Part shown: in pieces, positions 45,452 to 56,633 of the stretch
How positions within the stretch are numbered: the stretch's first letter is position 1
How the letters are laid out: each line of letters opens with the position of its first letter
NCBI GenBank assembly: GCA_002917775.1
Contig: KZ627162.1
Span: 214,357-278,356, forward strand
Reading direction: 5' to 3'
DNA: 64,000 bases
Source of the DNA: Glaciozyma antarctica PI12
Taxonomy: Eukaryota; Basidiomycota; Microbotryomycetes; Kriegeriales; Camptobasidiaceae
Program-made: the position numbers and the translations under genes
The notes under the pieces: model-generated
The model's database searches: none
What the model was told of the DNA's origin: nothing
Seen by the model: only the letters and a program-made list of their open reading frames with translations

Positions 45452-46311
45452 CGTCTTCGAGCGCTGGCTAATGGGAGGTTGCTTAACTTGGCTGAACAGA
45501 GTCGGTCCAGCTGAATCGAGACGCCGACTTTGGGGGCTCTGAGCCGGGCTCAGCGCGCAGACAAGCGCAGACCCGCCCCTCGTCGCCTCGAAGGAGGACG
45601 CCAGCCACGCCGTCGCCGCTCTGCAGGCATTCAGTGCCTGCGCGCCCCTGCTTGCACTCGCGCCTTCCTCGTCGCGCTCTCCTCGAGTCCTCTCCAAAGC
45701 GCTTCCCCCGCCGCTGACGGCTCTTCCAACTCTCCCTCGTGTTCAGCGTCGGTGCGACACCTCTCAGCGGCAGCAAGCTCAGCTCTGCTTGCCAGCGCTC
45801 TGGACCGGCGTCCAGCGTCCACACGCAACGATGCGTGACCTAGCGATACGAGCCCAGGTCTGACCACGCTAGCGAGACTCCGTCCCGGGATCAGTTCCAC
45901 ACTGTTCCACATCTAGGAGCTGCGAGTAAGACAGTCGATTTATTGGATGCGGGAGCGAATCTCGGTCGAGGAACGACGGGCCGGCGTTGATCCTTTCGAG
46001 TCGGCTGCTGTCGAAGGCGCATCCAGCAGAGACGAGGCTCTGAGGAACGGGGCGCTGGCCTGCAAGAGAACCTCGAGGTCGTCACCTTGAAGCCTCGTCG
46101 TTGGATCCTGCTCTGAGCTGTCGGCGTCGGTTGCAAATTTAGACACGGGACGGAGTTCCGCAAACAATCAACCCAGGTCCCGTTGATCTTCTCGCCCTGC
46201 GTTCCAACCATTTTGGTACGACTTGGCGAGCGCGTCTCACACCTCGCGCCCTGGTTGATACTGTTTCGAGTTCCGTTTGCTGTTCTCTCCCCCCGACGTC
46301 GACCTTGCACC
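45452..46311. promoter_or_regulatory. Divergent promoter interval
   Basis: 860 bp between the starts of the aldehyde dehydrogenase (-) and the Gly/Thr-rich secreted protein (+). Open frames at 45483-45912 and 45891-46520 on the minus strand show no motif and no intron pattern. No TATA box recognised. Confidence 0.45.
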
Positions 46312-48760
46312 ATGGCACCGATTCTTCCTCTCGTCCTCGCTCTTGGTGCGCTTTTCCGCCTTGCCATCGCCGACACCTGCAACCCTATCGCTGGCTTCAC
46401 CAAGTGAGTTTTTGTATTCCCCGTCCCCCCCTGCCGTTCCTGACGCCCTGATCTCGATAGCGTGCGCCTAATCGCGAATGGCGAGCAGTTCGCCTGCTGC
46501 CCTGACCCGCCTGGCAGCACTTTCTACTTCAACACCGCGACCGACGTCTACTACTATAAGGCCTACTCCCCTGCCGCTGACAGGTCGATCCCGTACGAGT
46601 TCAGCGCAGGAACTCAAGTCCTCCCCTACCAATATCAGTTCTCCCTCACCTCCGGCACCAGCCCTGCGAGCGCCGCCGGTGCGGCGTATGGCGCGCAGCT
46701 TTCAGGCTCTTACGCGACTCTCCCCTCGGATCCCCTCTTTGTTTACGTCGACGCGGGGGGGCAAACCTCCGGAGCGGGACGAGCTGCCGGTCAGTCGCAC
46801 CCTCCTTGTTTGATCGCTTTCGAGTATCTAACCTTCCTCGCAGGGTTTACTAGTATCGGAACAGGCAAAGGAGCTGGATTTACGGCGGGGACTGTCGGCA
46901 TCTGCAACGTCGACGGCACGGGAGATTGTCGCCGCGCGGTGCGGCCTTTCTTCCTCGCTACCGCACTATGTTCTTACCTTTTGTTCACAGGTTGTTGGTG
47001 GTGCAGGAGGATCAGGAACCCTTGGACGAGGTGGCGACACTGGATTCCCTGGCTCTTCCGGAGCTCCCGCTGGAACTGGAGGCGCGATCGGTGGGACTTC
47101 TTCCGTGGGCGGCGTTGCTGGTGCGGTCGGCGATGGGAGCGGAGGAGGAGGATACAGGGGCGGAAATGCTGCTGCGGTGTGAAGCGGAGGAGGTTCGTCT
47201 TTGCGTTCGCTGTAGGAACCTCGCTGACCATTCCTCTCCGTCCAGGTGGTGGAGGCGGCACTAACCTAGTCCCTGCCGGCTGGAGCTCCTTCGCGCCTCA
47301 GACGGGAGGAGCTCAGGCCTTTATCTACTGGATCTACCGACGCTCCGAGTTCTGCCAACAGGCGATCGCTCCTACGACCTTTGTCTCGTTCACCGAGACT
47401 CGAACGACCACCATTCCCACTGTGCGTTCCTCCCCCCTCGGCGCCAGAGAAGTATGCTGATGTACTTCAATCGCAGGCTATCAGCACTACGACTCAGTCT
47501 CTCCCCAGCAGCCTTTTTACGACCACCGTCCTGTCCGTGACGACCCCTCCCGCTTCCACGGCGACGGAGGTCCTCGAAGGCGCAACTACGACTCCCGCCG
47601 TCTCGACTCTCGTCGAAACCATCGTCGAAACCACCGCGTTTGAGCCCGCCACTTCCTTCATCACCGACGTGATTGAGACGACCCAAACTCCCGCCACCTC
47701 CACCCTCACTTCAACATTCTCGTACCAGACGACGTTCACTCGCCTCACCACCGTTACTCCTACTTCTACAAGCACGGCCGTCAGTACCAGCTTTACTGGT
47801 ACGCTCGTGTTCTTCCTTGCGATCCGAACCTGGCTGATTCCGCCACTCTGCAGGAGTCTCCACCTGCCAAATCGCTCGCATGGTTCGCTTTCGCTCCTCG
47901 CATCGCTTGGAGAATCGCTGACGTCTCTTCCATCAGGCATTTGCTGCCAACTGCTGTCCCAACGTGTACTTGCAGGCGACACGCGTCCCGAGCCGTCGTC
48001 GCGCACTTGATCGTCGCTTCCTCACCTCCACAACCACGACGACTACGAGCACGGTTTTCTCGTCGTTCACCACTATTACCACCAACCCGGCACCTTCTTC
48101 GACGGAAACTGCGATCAGCTTCTCGGAGGCGACAGCTTTGACCGAGACGTGCGTTCCTTTCTCGCTGCGTTTTCTTGCTCCCCGCTCCAAAATCCCACCT
48201 CGCTATCAGCTTCTGACGCTTTCTTCTCTCGCAGGACCACCACGACCTTCTTCCCCGAAGCCCCCACTCCCTTGACGACCCAATCAACGACCGAAGTCGA
48301 GACGACCACTCTCGCCACTCCCACCTCTCGCACCGAAACCACCCTCATCTCCACCGCCCCCGTTCCTCTCACCACAGTCATCACCACCACTTCCTCTCGC
48401 AACATTCCCCGCGTGACAGTCACGCTCTCCGCGCCCGTCGTCGTCACCACCACTTCTACGACTGCTCTCGCTCAGCAAACTGGCTGCGTGACCACCGTTC
48501 GTCCTCTCCGTCCTCGAAATTTGACGTCTCGCTGATTTTTGTTGTGCACGCAGACTCGCTACACTCAGAGCAGTTACTGCCCTTACACGCGCCAGGAGCA
48601 GACGGACGCTCGCGCATCCGTCAGGGCTGCGATCGCTGTGCGTCTTTTCTCCCTCCCCGGCACCGAACGCCAGCTGATTAGAATCTCGTAGTCGTACTAC
48701 GCGAACGGTGCGAGCAAGGTACTTATTGATTGTGGTTCGACGGGCAAGTTCTACGTTTAG
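46312..48760 (+). CDS. Secreted Gly-rich/Thr-rich protein, paralogue of the 14735 gene
   Basis: Signal peptide MAPILPLVLALGALFRLAIA then DTCNPIAGFT. First Cys module VRLIANGEQFACCPDPPG, aligned with the CCPFPGP module of the paralogue. A Tyr-rich domain follows (YFNTATDVYYYKAYSPAADR), then GFTSIGTGKGAGFTAGTVGI, and a Gly-rich domain (about 46990-47260: GGSGTLGRGGDTGFPGSSG, GGGGYRGGNAAA, GGGGGTNLVPAGWSSF) absent from the paralogue. Next come a Thr-rich stalk, the second Cys module CQIARM, intron, NCCPNVYLQATRV, Thr repeats (TTTTFFPEAPTPLTT), YCPYTRQEQTDARASVRAAI, intron, and YYANGASKVLIDCGSTGKFY plus V stop. No frame-keeping splice joins the Gly-rich exon (ending at about 47176) to GGGGGTNLVPAG at about 47247, so one base may be wrong. 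Function unknown; an extracellular or cell-wall protein is inferred. Confidence 0.75.
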
Positions 48761-49218
48761 GCTCGGAAAGTATAGTAATTTGGAGAGAAGATGGGAGGCG
48801 GCATACGGTGGTTGAGGCGTGTACTGGGTGGGATTAGCGATTGGAACGTGTAACCTGCCTCCCTCCGGAGCGTTTGCCAAGCTCACTAGCGAGCGAGAAG
48901 CACCGGGTGTACGTAAAAGAAGCAAGCGACAGCACTGGAGGGCGCGCCATTTCGCTTCCTCCACGACGGCTTTTCCTAATGCTGAAATGAAGACTTGGAT
49001 GTGCCATTATTGATAAAGCAGCAGCTCTCGACTGGTGGCAGGGCGGTTGCGCAGCGAAGAGACTGGATCTCGCTCCTTGCGCGAGCTTCGCAAGCGTGTT
49101 GGCGACCTCGCTCTTCAAGCCCTATTCTCCTTTTGCTCCCGTCAACATGGGCACTAACAAGCTACTGATTACGCGCGAAAAGCAACAGCTCGACTAAGTG
49201 CGACCTCGCTCCTCCTCC
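48761..49218. other. Convergent intergenic interval
   Basis: 458 bp between two gene ends; UTR-like, no gene recognised. Confidence 0.5.
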
Positions 49219-52174
49219 TTACAATTCCCCCTCCTCGCTCGGCGGCTTCTTCTCCCCATTCTCATCCAGCCTCTCCCCCTGCGACCCTCCCACCCCCTGC
49301 TCCCCCATTCCCTGCTCTACCATCCCCATCCCCATCCCCATCCCCTGACCGCCCATCCCACCCATCGCCATCTGCTGCTGCTGCATCGCCTGCATCCTCT
49401 GCATCATCCACTGCATCACCTCCTCCTGACTCGGCATCCTCCCCGTCTTGAGCCTCCACATCTCCGCGAATGAAGCCCACGACGCTGGGTCCGTTGGGTT
49501 GAAGGTGGAGGGGTCGAACGGCTTTGGCGCAGCGATGGGAGGGGGTCGCTGGAAGGAGGATTGCTGGAAGGACGGCTGCGAGGGTTGTTGGAAAGGTGGC
49601 TGCGAGGGTCGCTGGAACGACGGCTGAGGTTTCTGGAACCCAGCCGGAGGAGACTCCTGCGCCGCCCCCGATTGCCCTCCCTCGCCCGGCCTCACCGCCC
49701 TCCCAAACTCATCCAGCCCCGGTCCTCCACCCTCCCGCACCGGCAGCGGCTCCCTCTGCGCCGGCGCCGCGCGCGCTTCCTCAGCAGGCGCGTCCCAGCG
49801 ACGTTTCCGACCGCCTTGTTCAGGGCTCTGCGACCGCTCAACGAAGCCTCCTCTTCCTCCTCCTCTCCCTCCTCCTCGCCCGCGATCTCCACCTCGAAAT
49901 CCATCTCCGCCGCGACCTCGACCTCCTCGTCCACTATCGTAGCCTCCGTAGCCGTTGTTCCCGAAATTCGAATCGCCCTCGCGCGAGTTCCAATCCCCTT
50001 CTGGACGACCCCATGCGGTAGACTGGGGAGGGGCGTCGTACCGCTGCTGCTGACGAGGTTTTTGCTGGTTCGAATACGGCTGATCGAACCGCTGCTGATG
50101 CTGCTGCGGCGGGCTTCCCTGCGAAGGGCTGTCGAAGCGTTGTTGATTTGGGGCGGGGTACGGGAATTGCTGGAACGCCGGTGTAGGGACGGGAGTAGGA
50201 GTTGGAGGAGTGGGGTTGGCGAGACGTTGGAGGAGGGCGAGTTGGGCTGGGTCGAGGCTGAGAGTGGGAGGGAGGGAGGAGGAGAATGTAGTGGGTTTGG
50301 AAGGGGGAGGAGCGTCGGCTGCTCGGCTGCGTCGTCGCATTAGCGATGAGCGAAGGGAAGAGGGGAGGAAAGGAGGGAAGGACGTACAGGATTCCAGCGC
50401 GCGCGTCGGCGATCGCTTGCTCGACTTCGGTTTGAGCGGTGGCGGCCGGGTTGACGGAGGTGGCTTGGGTGGAGGCGAGAAGGGCGAGAACGCTGGCGGG
50501 GATACCGGTGAAAGCGGGGGCTGCGTCTGCGAAATCACGGGAGGACGGGTCGGGAGGGGGGGGTGGGGGGAGGTATGCTTCAGTTTCGATTCTCGCACGA
50601 GGGTCCTTTGGGCTGAAGAAGGGGAAAAATGAATGGCATTGCGGCAGCGAAGGTCTACGCATGTCCACGTCCTTGGTTTCGTCGAGATCGCCCTGCTCTC
50701 GCCGCTCGAAGCCGCGATAAGCCCTACGCCTAGCGATTCGACGAGGTCCCGCGGCCGCTGTTGAAGGTTTTCTACACCGCTTCGAAAGCATAAAAGTGGA
50801 AAGAGGAAAGAGATTCACCTGTGGGAAGAGGAGCGGGAGCAGAGATCGGTATCGCGGAGGTCGAGGCGGCCGGCGCGGTGGCCGCGGCGTCGCTAGCGAG
50901 AAGCTTGTTGCCGATTCTCGCGAGGGTGGTGGCGCTGAACGTTCCCGCCTTGGTCCAGATGTCGAGGACCTTGCGGACCTTCTCCTGGGGGCCGAAAGAG
51001 GGTCAGCGATTTGCGCGATGCCGTGTGGCCAATTGCAGATGTGAAGGAAGCTCTAGCTGCGGAATGTGAAGCTGAGCAGCGTCTTCCAAATGACACGGCC
51101 ACGGCGCGCGGGCGCACGAGCCAGCGCACGCGCAAACGTCCTGGTCGAAGAGCTCGCTGAGCTAGTCACTGAGTGCTGAGCTGGGCTGGGTCAAGTCGCG
51201 CAGGACCAGAATTGGACGGGCGGCGGAGCAGGGCTCCATAAAACAGGTCGCCTTTGCCGGCTTGTAAGCCAGCTCAGCCCGAGCTGTGAACAGCTCCCAG
51301 CGTCCTCCTCGTCCAAGGCCTTGCAGTTTCACGGCTTGGTTTGATGTGTCGTATCGGACCAAGGCTGCCGAGGTCATTGCACCGTACGATAGCCAGGAGC
51401 GTGCTCGCTGGTGGTCAACACACGGCGTGCAGTCCTCGCGTCCCTGCTCCTTCCGCCGTGCACAGCCGAGCCCCGTCCGCATCGAGCTGCGGCGAAAGCT
51501 GGCTCACAGGAAGGCGACAGTCGATCCTGATAGGTCACGACAGCGCCAGCGGTGCAGCTAGCGCAGTGCGAGACCATCGCTGGGACTGGCGGCCTCCCTG
51601 CATCCGACCTCAGTTGCTCCCTCCTCCTCCGATCCGGGCTGCGACGCCCCCAAACCAAGCTCAACCGAATCCAACTCACCCTGTGTTCCCGCGCTCCACC
51701 CTCCCATGAGTCCAGTACGAGCTTGCCCAGCACGCCCTCCAACTTTGTCAAAAAGCTCGCACAAGTCCCCGCGCTCTCCGCTCCCTCTACCGGGCTCTTG
51801 CTGCTCCCTTCGACGCCTTCCTTGGCGGCCTTCTTGACTCTTGACCTCGCTTCCCGGGCGATGGCGTCGATGAGGTAGAGGGAGGAGAGCTTCTGCTGGG
51901 ATGGGGTCTTCTTGTGGGATCGGAAGAGGGAGGAGACGAGGTGCGCGTCGTACTGTCTCGGGCGGTTAGCTGGAGCTCACGGCAAGGGAAAGGAGGAGCG
52001 TACGGAGATGTTGGCCATGGCGAGGGAGACGATGTTTTCGACTGTTGAGGGAGAGAGCTTCCCCTTTGCGAGGACAGCCTTGACTTGGCTATCGAACGCC
52101 TAAGCCCAGAGTATCAGCTGTGACTGTTCAGCCTGGGTGAGCAGTCAAGGAGAGCTCACCTCGAGAGTCGCCAT
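49219..52174 (-). CDS. CID (polymerase II CTD-interacting) protein with RGG and Gln/Pro-rich tail
   Basis: Start MATLE, intron, then AFDSQVKAVLAKGKLSPSTV, ENIVSLAM, DAHLVSSLFRSHKKTPSQQK plus LSSLYLIDAIARE, FLTKLEGVLGKLVLDSW and, after a long intron (about 50990-51690), EKVRKVLDIWTKAGTFSATT. This is the eight-helix CID fold of Nrd1, Pcf11, SCAF4/8 and Rtt103, which binds phosphorylated polymerase tails. Next are RARIETEAYLPPPPPPDPS, Gln-rich stretches (FDQPYSNQQKPRQQQRYD), an RGG region (GGRGRGGDGFRGGDRGRGGG), a Pro/Phe/Gln repeat (SFQRPSQPPFQQPSQ), and a Met/Gln-rich end GMGGQGMGMG. No RRM is seen, unlike Nrd1 or SCAF8. Likely a termination or 3'-processing factor. Confidence 0.85.
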
Positions 52175-52548
52175 CGTCGTCGTCGTCGTCGTTGCTGAGA
52201 GAGAGAGCAGACGGCGATGGCGGCCGAGCTGAGCCAAATTTCGTTCCTTACGCTGAGCCCAAAGTTTCAACTCTTCGCTGGCCGAGCTCGTTCTTCGTCC
52301 TTGTACAAGCTGGAGTGGCTTCCGGTGATGCTTTGAGTGTCTGGCAAAAGGAAGAGTTGTGCGAATAGACGGAGACGAGAAAGCGCATGTGGAACAAAGC
52401 TGAGTGAGCGCTCGCTCCCAGCGAAGCTCGGTAGCGAGATCCTCTTCCTGCTCCTCATGGCGACGGACGAATCAAAAGTCCTTACGGGTGGCTAAAGAAG
52501 CGCTCTATGTACGCGAAAAATTGGAACAAAGTGAACGAGCCGGCCTCC
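52175..52548. other. Intergenic interval
   Basis: 374 bp holding the promoter of the CID gene and the 3' flank of the membrane-protein gene. Nothing else recognised. Confidence 0.45.
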
Positions 52549-54376
52549 TCACTCCTCACTGTACCCCCTCAACTCCGCCCTACTGCTCCTACTCTCGACC
52601 GACCCCTCCTTCTTCAACACCCCTCCTCTCCTCCCCTTCCTAACCTCCTCCACAATCGTCTCCTCCCATTCCCTCAGCCATTCCCCCTCTTGCGTGCCGA
52701 CCAAATACAGCCAATCTCCTTCGGGCGTCTGAGCGACTTTCGGTGGACGGGGAGCGAGGGTGCTGGCGAGCATTGCGGCGGATTGAGGTGTGAGAGTAGA
52801 GGAAGAAGGGAGGGGGAGGGGACGCCAGCGGACGAGAGGGTAGGCGAGACGGAGGTTGGAGAAGCGGGAGCCGGCGAGGCGTTCGAGGAGGAGGAGAGCG
52901 GGGTAGCTGTGTGAAGACGTTAGGGAGGGCTGCGACGAGGGAGGACGAGAGGAACGCACATGAGGCAGACCCAGAGAAGGAGCTTGGCCCAGAGAGGGTA
53001 CGAAAAGATGCGCGAGAGCCAGTTCTCAGGCCGCACGACGACAGCGCTGGGAGAAATCTTGAAGTAAACTCGAACGACGCCTGGTGAGGGGTATGTCTTG
53101 TCAATCGTCTCCCTCAGGGCCTGCGAAACTTATCAGCTCCTTCAGTCTCAGACTGGAGAGAGGCAACTTACCGCCCCGAGCGCGTCCCAGTTCCAGCCGT
53201 AGAGCTGCTTTATGACCTTGAGCTCTTTGAGCATGTTGCCACTCGCGCAATACTCCTCCACCACCCTCCGCAAGTCATCCTCCCTCGCCTCCCGTTCCCG
53301 CACGAGCGTCTCATCCACGCCTACGATTCCCGTACGCGCAAAGGGCACCGACGCGTGCGCCTCGACGCGATCGACGAAATGAGAGCGAAAGAGGACCGGA
53401 GGATGAGCAGGAGAGAACGCCCCGGGCTCCTCCCTATCGACCAAAGAATCCGGATCTGCGCATCACTCATCAGCTTCTCCACCCCGAGGAACCGAACAGA
53501 AAACGCACGAACGAACCCCGGCATTCCTCGCCTCTCCCTCGCCCTCCTCTCCCTCCCCAACCTCCTCCCCTCCTTCAATCCAACCTTCCTCCACTCACTC
53601 CTTCCCTCCTCCTCCAGCCAAACTCCCTCCCTCCTAACACTCCTCCACCCACCCCTCCTCTCCGCCTCCCACCCTCCAGCCTCATACAAGACCCCCCTCA
53701 TCCCACCCCCTCTTGCTCTCCCCAGCCCGTCCCCCGGTCCCGGAACCGCGAAACTAAAGTCCTCGACCTCTTCCGTCCGAGTTTTGTCCTTACTACGAGA
53801 CTGGCCGTTGTGGGTTGACCAGATGGTTGTGGTACGGGTTTCTGTGTGCGAACCGCGGAGGTTGAGAGTCAGCGAGGGGCGGGAGGAGGATTGGAGGTGG
53901 AGGAAGCGGAGTAGGGCTGTGGGGGACGTGCTGAGGAGGTGATCGTGCCTGCGTTCTTGGTGGTGAGCTTTCTGAGAAGGTGCGGGGAGAGAGGGAACGT
54001 ACGAGACGATGTTCCCGTCGTCGTCCAAATTGTAGACCGTCCTCTCCCCTGCTTCAGACTCTCCGAATTCAGGCAATCGCTCCTCTTCTTCGAAGCCGTA
54101 ATCTCCCACCCCGACTCCCCGCCCCCTCGCCTCCTTCGAGAGCTTCTTGGCCGACTCGGGGTTGAGCGTCTCCATCTCCTCCGTCTCAAAGTTGCTGAGA
54201 CTGAAGGAATCGCGGTTCGGGAGAGCGTAGCCGGCGTTCAATTGACGGCCGTTACTCGAAGGGGTCGAGGGGAAGGTGGAGGAGGGGCCGGAGTAGGAGG
54301 GTAGCTCGTCGTCGTCGTGAGTGGAGGTCGAGGACGCCTCCTGGGCTTTCGGGTGGGAGAGGTCAACGATGGCCAT
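52549..54376 (-). CDS. Conserved fungal integral membrane protein, function unknown
   Basis: Starts MAIVDLSHPKAQEASSTSTH. The N-terminal half is acidic and Ser-rich (DDELPSYSGPSSTFPSTPS, VYNLDDDGNIVS). The middle is Arg-rich (REGVWLEEEGRSEWRKVGL). The conserved part is in the C-terminal half: FRSHFVDRVEAHASVPFART, LKELKVIKQLYGWNWDALGA, intron, ALRETIDKTYPSPGVVRVYF, ENWLSRIFSYPLWAKLLLWV plus CLMYPALLLLERLA, then WRPLPLPSSSTLTP. This resembles a fungal family of uncharacterised membrane proteins often mislabelled as ABC transporter; there is no Walker motif here. One or two hydrophobic segments near 53000-52900. Ends SRAELRGYSEE. Confidence 0.72.
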
Positions 54377-54854
54377 GGTTACTGTGGAGCTGGTAACGTT
54401 GTCTGTGAGCTGAGAGGGCTCCACGCTAGGCTCTGCGTTGACAGTACAGCGCTCGAGGAGGAAGGTGCACAGCTGCTGCGTTGGAGCTGGGAGGGCAAGG
54501 AGTCGCGCCGTCTGGGCTGACCCCACTGGATCAGATCCTGACCCTCCTGATCTCCTTTGCTGCTGCCCTCGGAGCGCTCCAACCAGTCCCAGTCCCAGCA
54601 CCTCGACACCCCGGCATCTCCGAAAGACGCGCGGCGCCGGCGAGGGCAACGACGCCGTTGAAGCAGGTTGAGCCTGAGACTCACTGTTCTCAGAGAGTGC
54701 ACACCAAGAAGCCACAGAAGCGGTAGATGGGAGAAGGGGGAGTCGAACGACTAGTCAATCTCGGAACTGCATCCGCGTCGAGGAGGTCGCCCGTCGTCCC
54801 TAGCCTTTCTCTCCCTCCCACCTCTCCGTACGACCAAACCACCCTGCCAAACTC
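54377..54854. promoter_or_regulatory. Divergent promoter interval
   Basis: 478 bp between the starts of the membrane-protein gene (-) and PEX7 (+). A tRNA-like look at 54730-54800 on the minus strand did not hold up (see rejected items). No TATA box seen. Confidence 0.45.
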
Positions 54855-56413
54855 ATGGCTTTTGCACCACCCCAAGGGCACCCTCTCGCTCCTCTCAGCC
54901 GCTGTAGAACAGAAGGGTCCGTCTCACTCCCCCCGCACAACCCCGGGTACTCGACTAACAGCCTCCGCACAGCTTCGCTGCCTACTCACTCGCCTTCTCC
55001 CCTTTCTTTCCGAATAAGCTCGCAGTGGCTGGTACGTCCTACCGAGCCGGAGGAGTGCGGAGGAGCTGATGAGGTGCTGCAGGGTCGGCCAACTTTGGCC
55101 TAGTGGGGAATGGGCGCTTGAGTCTGGTGGGACTTGGAGGGGGAGCGGCGGGGGGGATGGGAGTTGAGAAAGTGTGAGTCTGGTGAGGGATGGGCCGAGG
55201 AGCTGTGGTGACGAGGGAGGAGCTGGGAGCGGATCGAGGAGGTGCTGCTGAGACGAGCTCTCCCGCTTCGGTACTTCCGCAGCGGGTGAGGATGGACTCC
55301 ATCTAAAGGTGGAGTAGCTCAAGATTGTGGGCTGCGCGGGAGAGCTGAGGTTGTTCGAACGCGGAGCTCCACAGAGGACTTGGTGGAGGGGCCGCAGCTG
55401 ATACCGTACCTTTACGCAGGTTCGATACGCAGGACGGACTCTACGACGTGGCCTGGTCAGAAGTGCACGAGAATCAGCTCGTGACAGCTTCGGGGGACGG
55501 AAGCGTCAAGCTCTGGGACGTTGTGCTGAACGTGAGCTCTTTCGCTACCCGAGCTGCTCCCGAGCGGCTGCTGATGGTGCAAGGCGCTCGCAGGACTTTC
55601 CGATACGGAAATGGCACGAGCACACGCGTGAGGTATTCAGTGTGGACTGGAACAACATTCAAAAGGAGCTCTTCTGCACTGGTAGCTGGGACTGCACCAT
55701 CAAGCTCGTTTGTCCTCTCCTTCCTCCCACCCTCTCTCAGCCTTCCTAATCACGCCCCCCAACTCCTCACACAGTGGAATCCCGACCGCCCCACCTCCAT
55801 CCTCACGATCCCCGCGCACACCGCCTGCGTCTACGCCGCCAACTTCTCCCCCTCGCAACCCACGACCCTCGCCTCCTGTTCCTCCGACGGCTTTCTCAAA
55901 ATCTGGGACACTCGCTCCCCCACTTCCCCTTCCGGTGTCCCCTCCCTCTTCCTCCCCGCCCACCCGACCGAAGTCCTCTCCCTCGATTGGAACAAGTACC
56001 AACCCCACCTCATCGCGACGGGGAGCGTGGATCGCTCGATACGGATCCACGATCTCCGCATGGCCTCAGCGTCACCTTCGCATACATTATCGCTACAACC
56101 ACCTACCACCGTCGCCTCCCTCCTCGGACACGAGTACGCCGTCCGTCGGGTAGCCTGGTCTCCTCATTCCGCCAACGTCCTCGCTTCAGCGTCGTACGAC
56201 ATGACGGCGCGGATCTGGAATATCGATACGGGAGCACTGGGGGGCGCAGCGGGGATGGGCCAGTTTGGGAACGCGGGGATGGGAGGAGGGAGGTTGGCCG
56301 GGATTTATGATCAGCATACTGAGTTTGTGGTCGGGGTTGCGTGGAGCTTTTTTGAGGCGGGAGTGGTGGCGAGTTGTTCGTGGGATCAGGAGGTGCATTT
56401 GTGGAGGGGGTAA
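54855..56413 (+). CDS. PEX7: Peroxisomal PTS2 receptor Pex7 (WD40)
   Basis: Binds the PTS2 signal of matrix proteins in the cytosol and carries them to the peroxisome with a co-receptor. Starts MAFAPPQGHPLAPLSRCRTE; after an intron FAAYSLAFSPFFPNKLAVAG; after another SANFGLVGNGRLSLVGLGGG. Then FDTQDGLYDVAWSEVHENQL, VTASGDGSVKLWDVVLN, DFPIRKWHEHTREVFSVDWN plus N, LFCTGSWDCTIKLW, TLASCSSDGFLKIWDTRSP, LIATGSVDRSIRIHDLR, VLASASYDMTARIWNID, and the last blade VVASCSWDQEVHLWRG. Six WD repeats plus the typical N-terminal block. The intron at about 55167-55420 is longer than usual (about 250 nt). Converges with the PAP2 gene. Confidence 0.95.
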
Positions 56414-56633
56414 TTGAGTGGGTTGTTTGTTGGACTATGCGGTGCGAGGATACGGGGTTGCGGCTTTGAGCGGCGTCGAGGGCGACGGAATCTTGCGCGC
56501 GCAAGTCTTCAAGTCTTTCACTCTCACAGCTGGTGATGCACGCCTGCTCCGAACCGGCCCCTGCTCCAGCCGCCGCTCATTCTCATTCCGCTCATCCTTT
56601 ATAAACATAATTCTAACCTCCGAACGGCATCTC

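Noticed and set aside
46312-48760. Idea that the paralogue pair are GPI-anchored adhesins
   Set aside because: Neither protein ends in a hydrophobic tail; both end DCGSxGxFxV, so GPI attachment is not supported.
49561-50343. Long open frame on the plus strand, 260 codons
   Set aside because: It mirrors the low-complexity RGG/Gln/Pro exon of the CID gene on the other strand; composition is only what the antisense of Gly/Pro/Arg codons gives.
51286-51561. Plus-strand open frame inside the long intron of the CID gene
   Set aside because: Arg/Ser-rich without motif; insufficient to call a nested gene.
53355-53942. Open frame of 195 codons on the plus strand
   Set aside because: Antisense of the Arg-rich central exon of the membrane-protein gene; no motif of its own.
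54725-54800. tRNA-like sequence on the minus strand (GGGAGAG pairing with TTCTCCC, and a TTCGACT loop)
   Set aside because: The acceptor-like ends pair, but the T-arm stem (AGTCG against CCCCC) does not, and no D or anticodon arm can be drawn. Not called as a tRNA.
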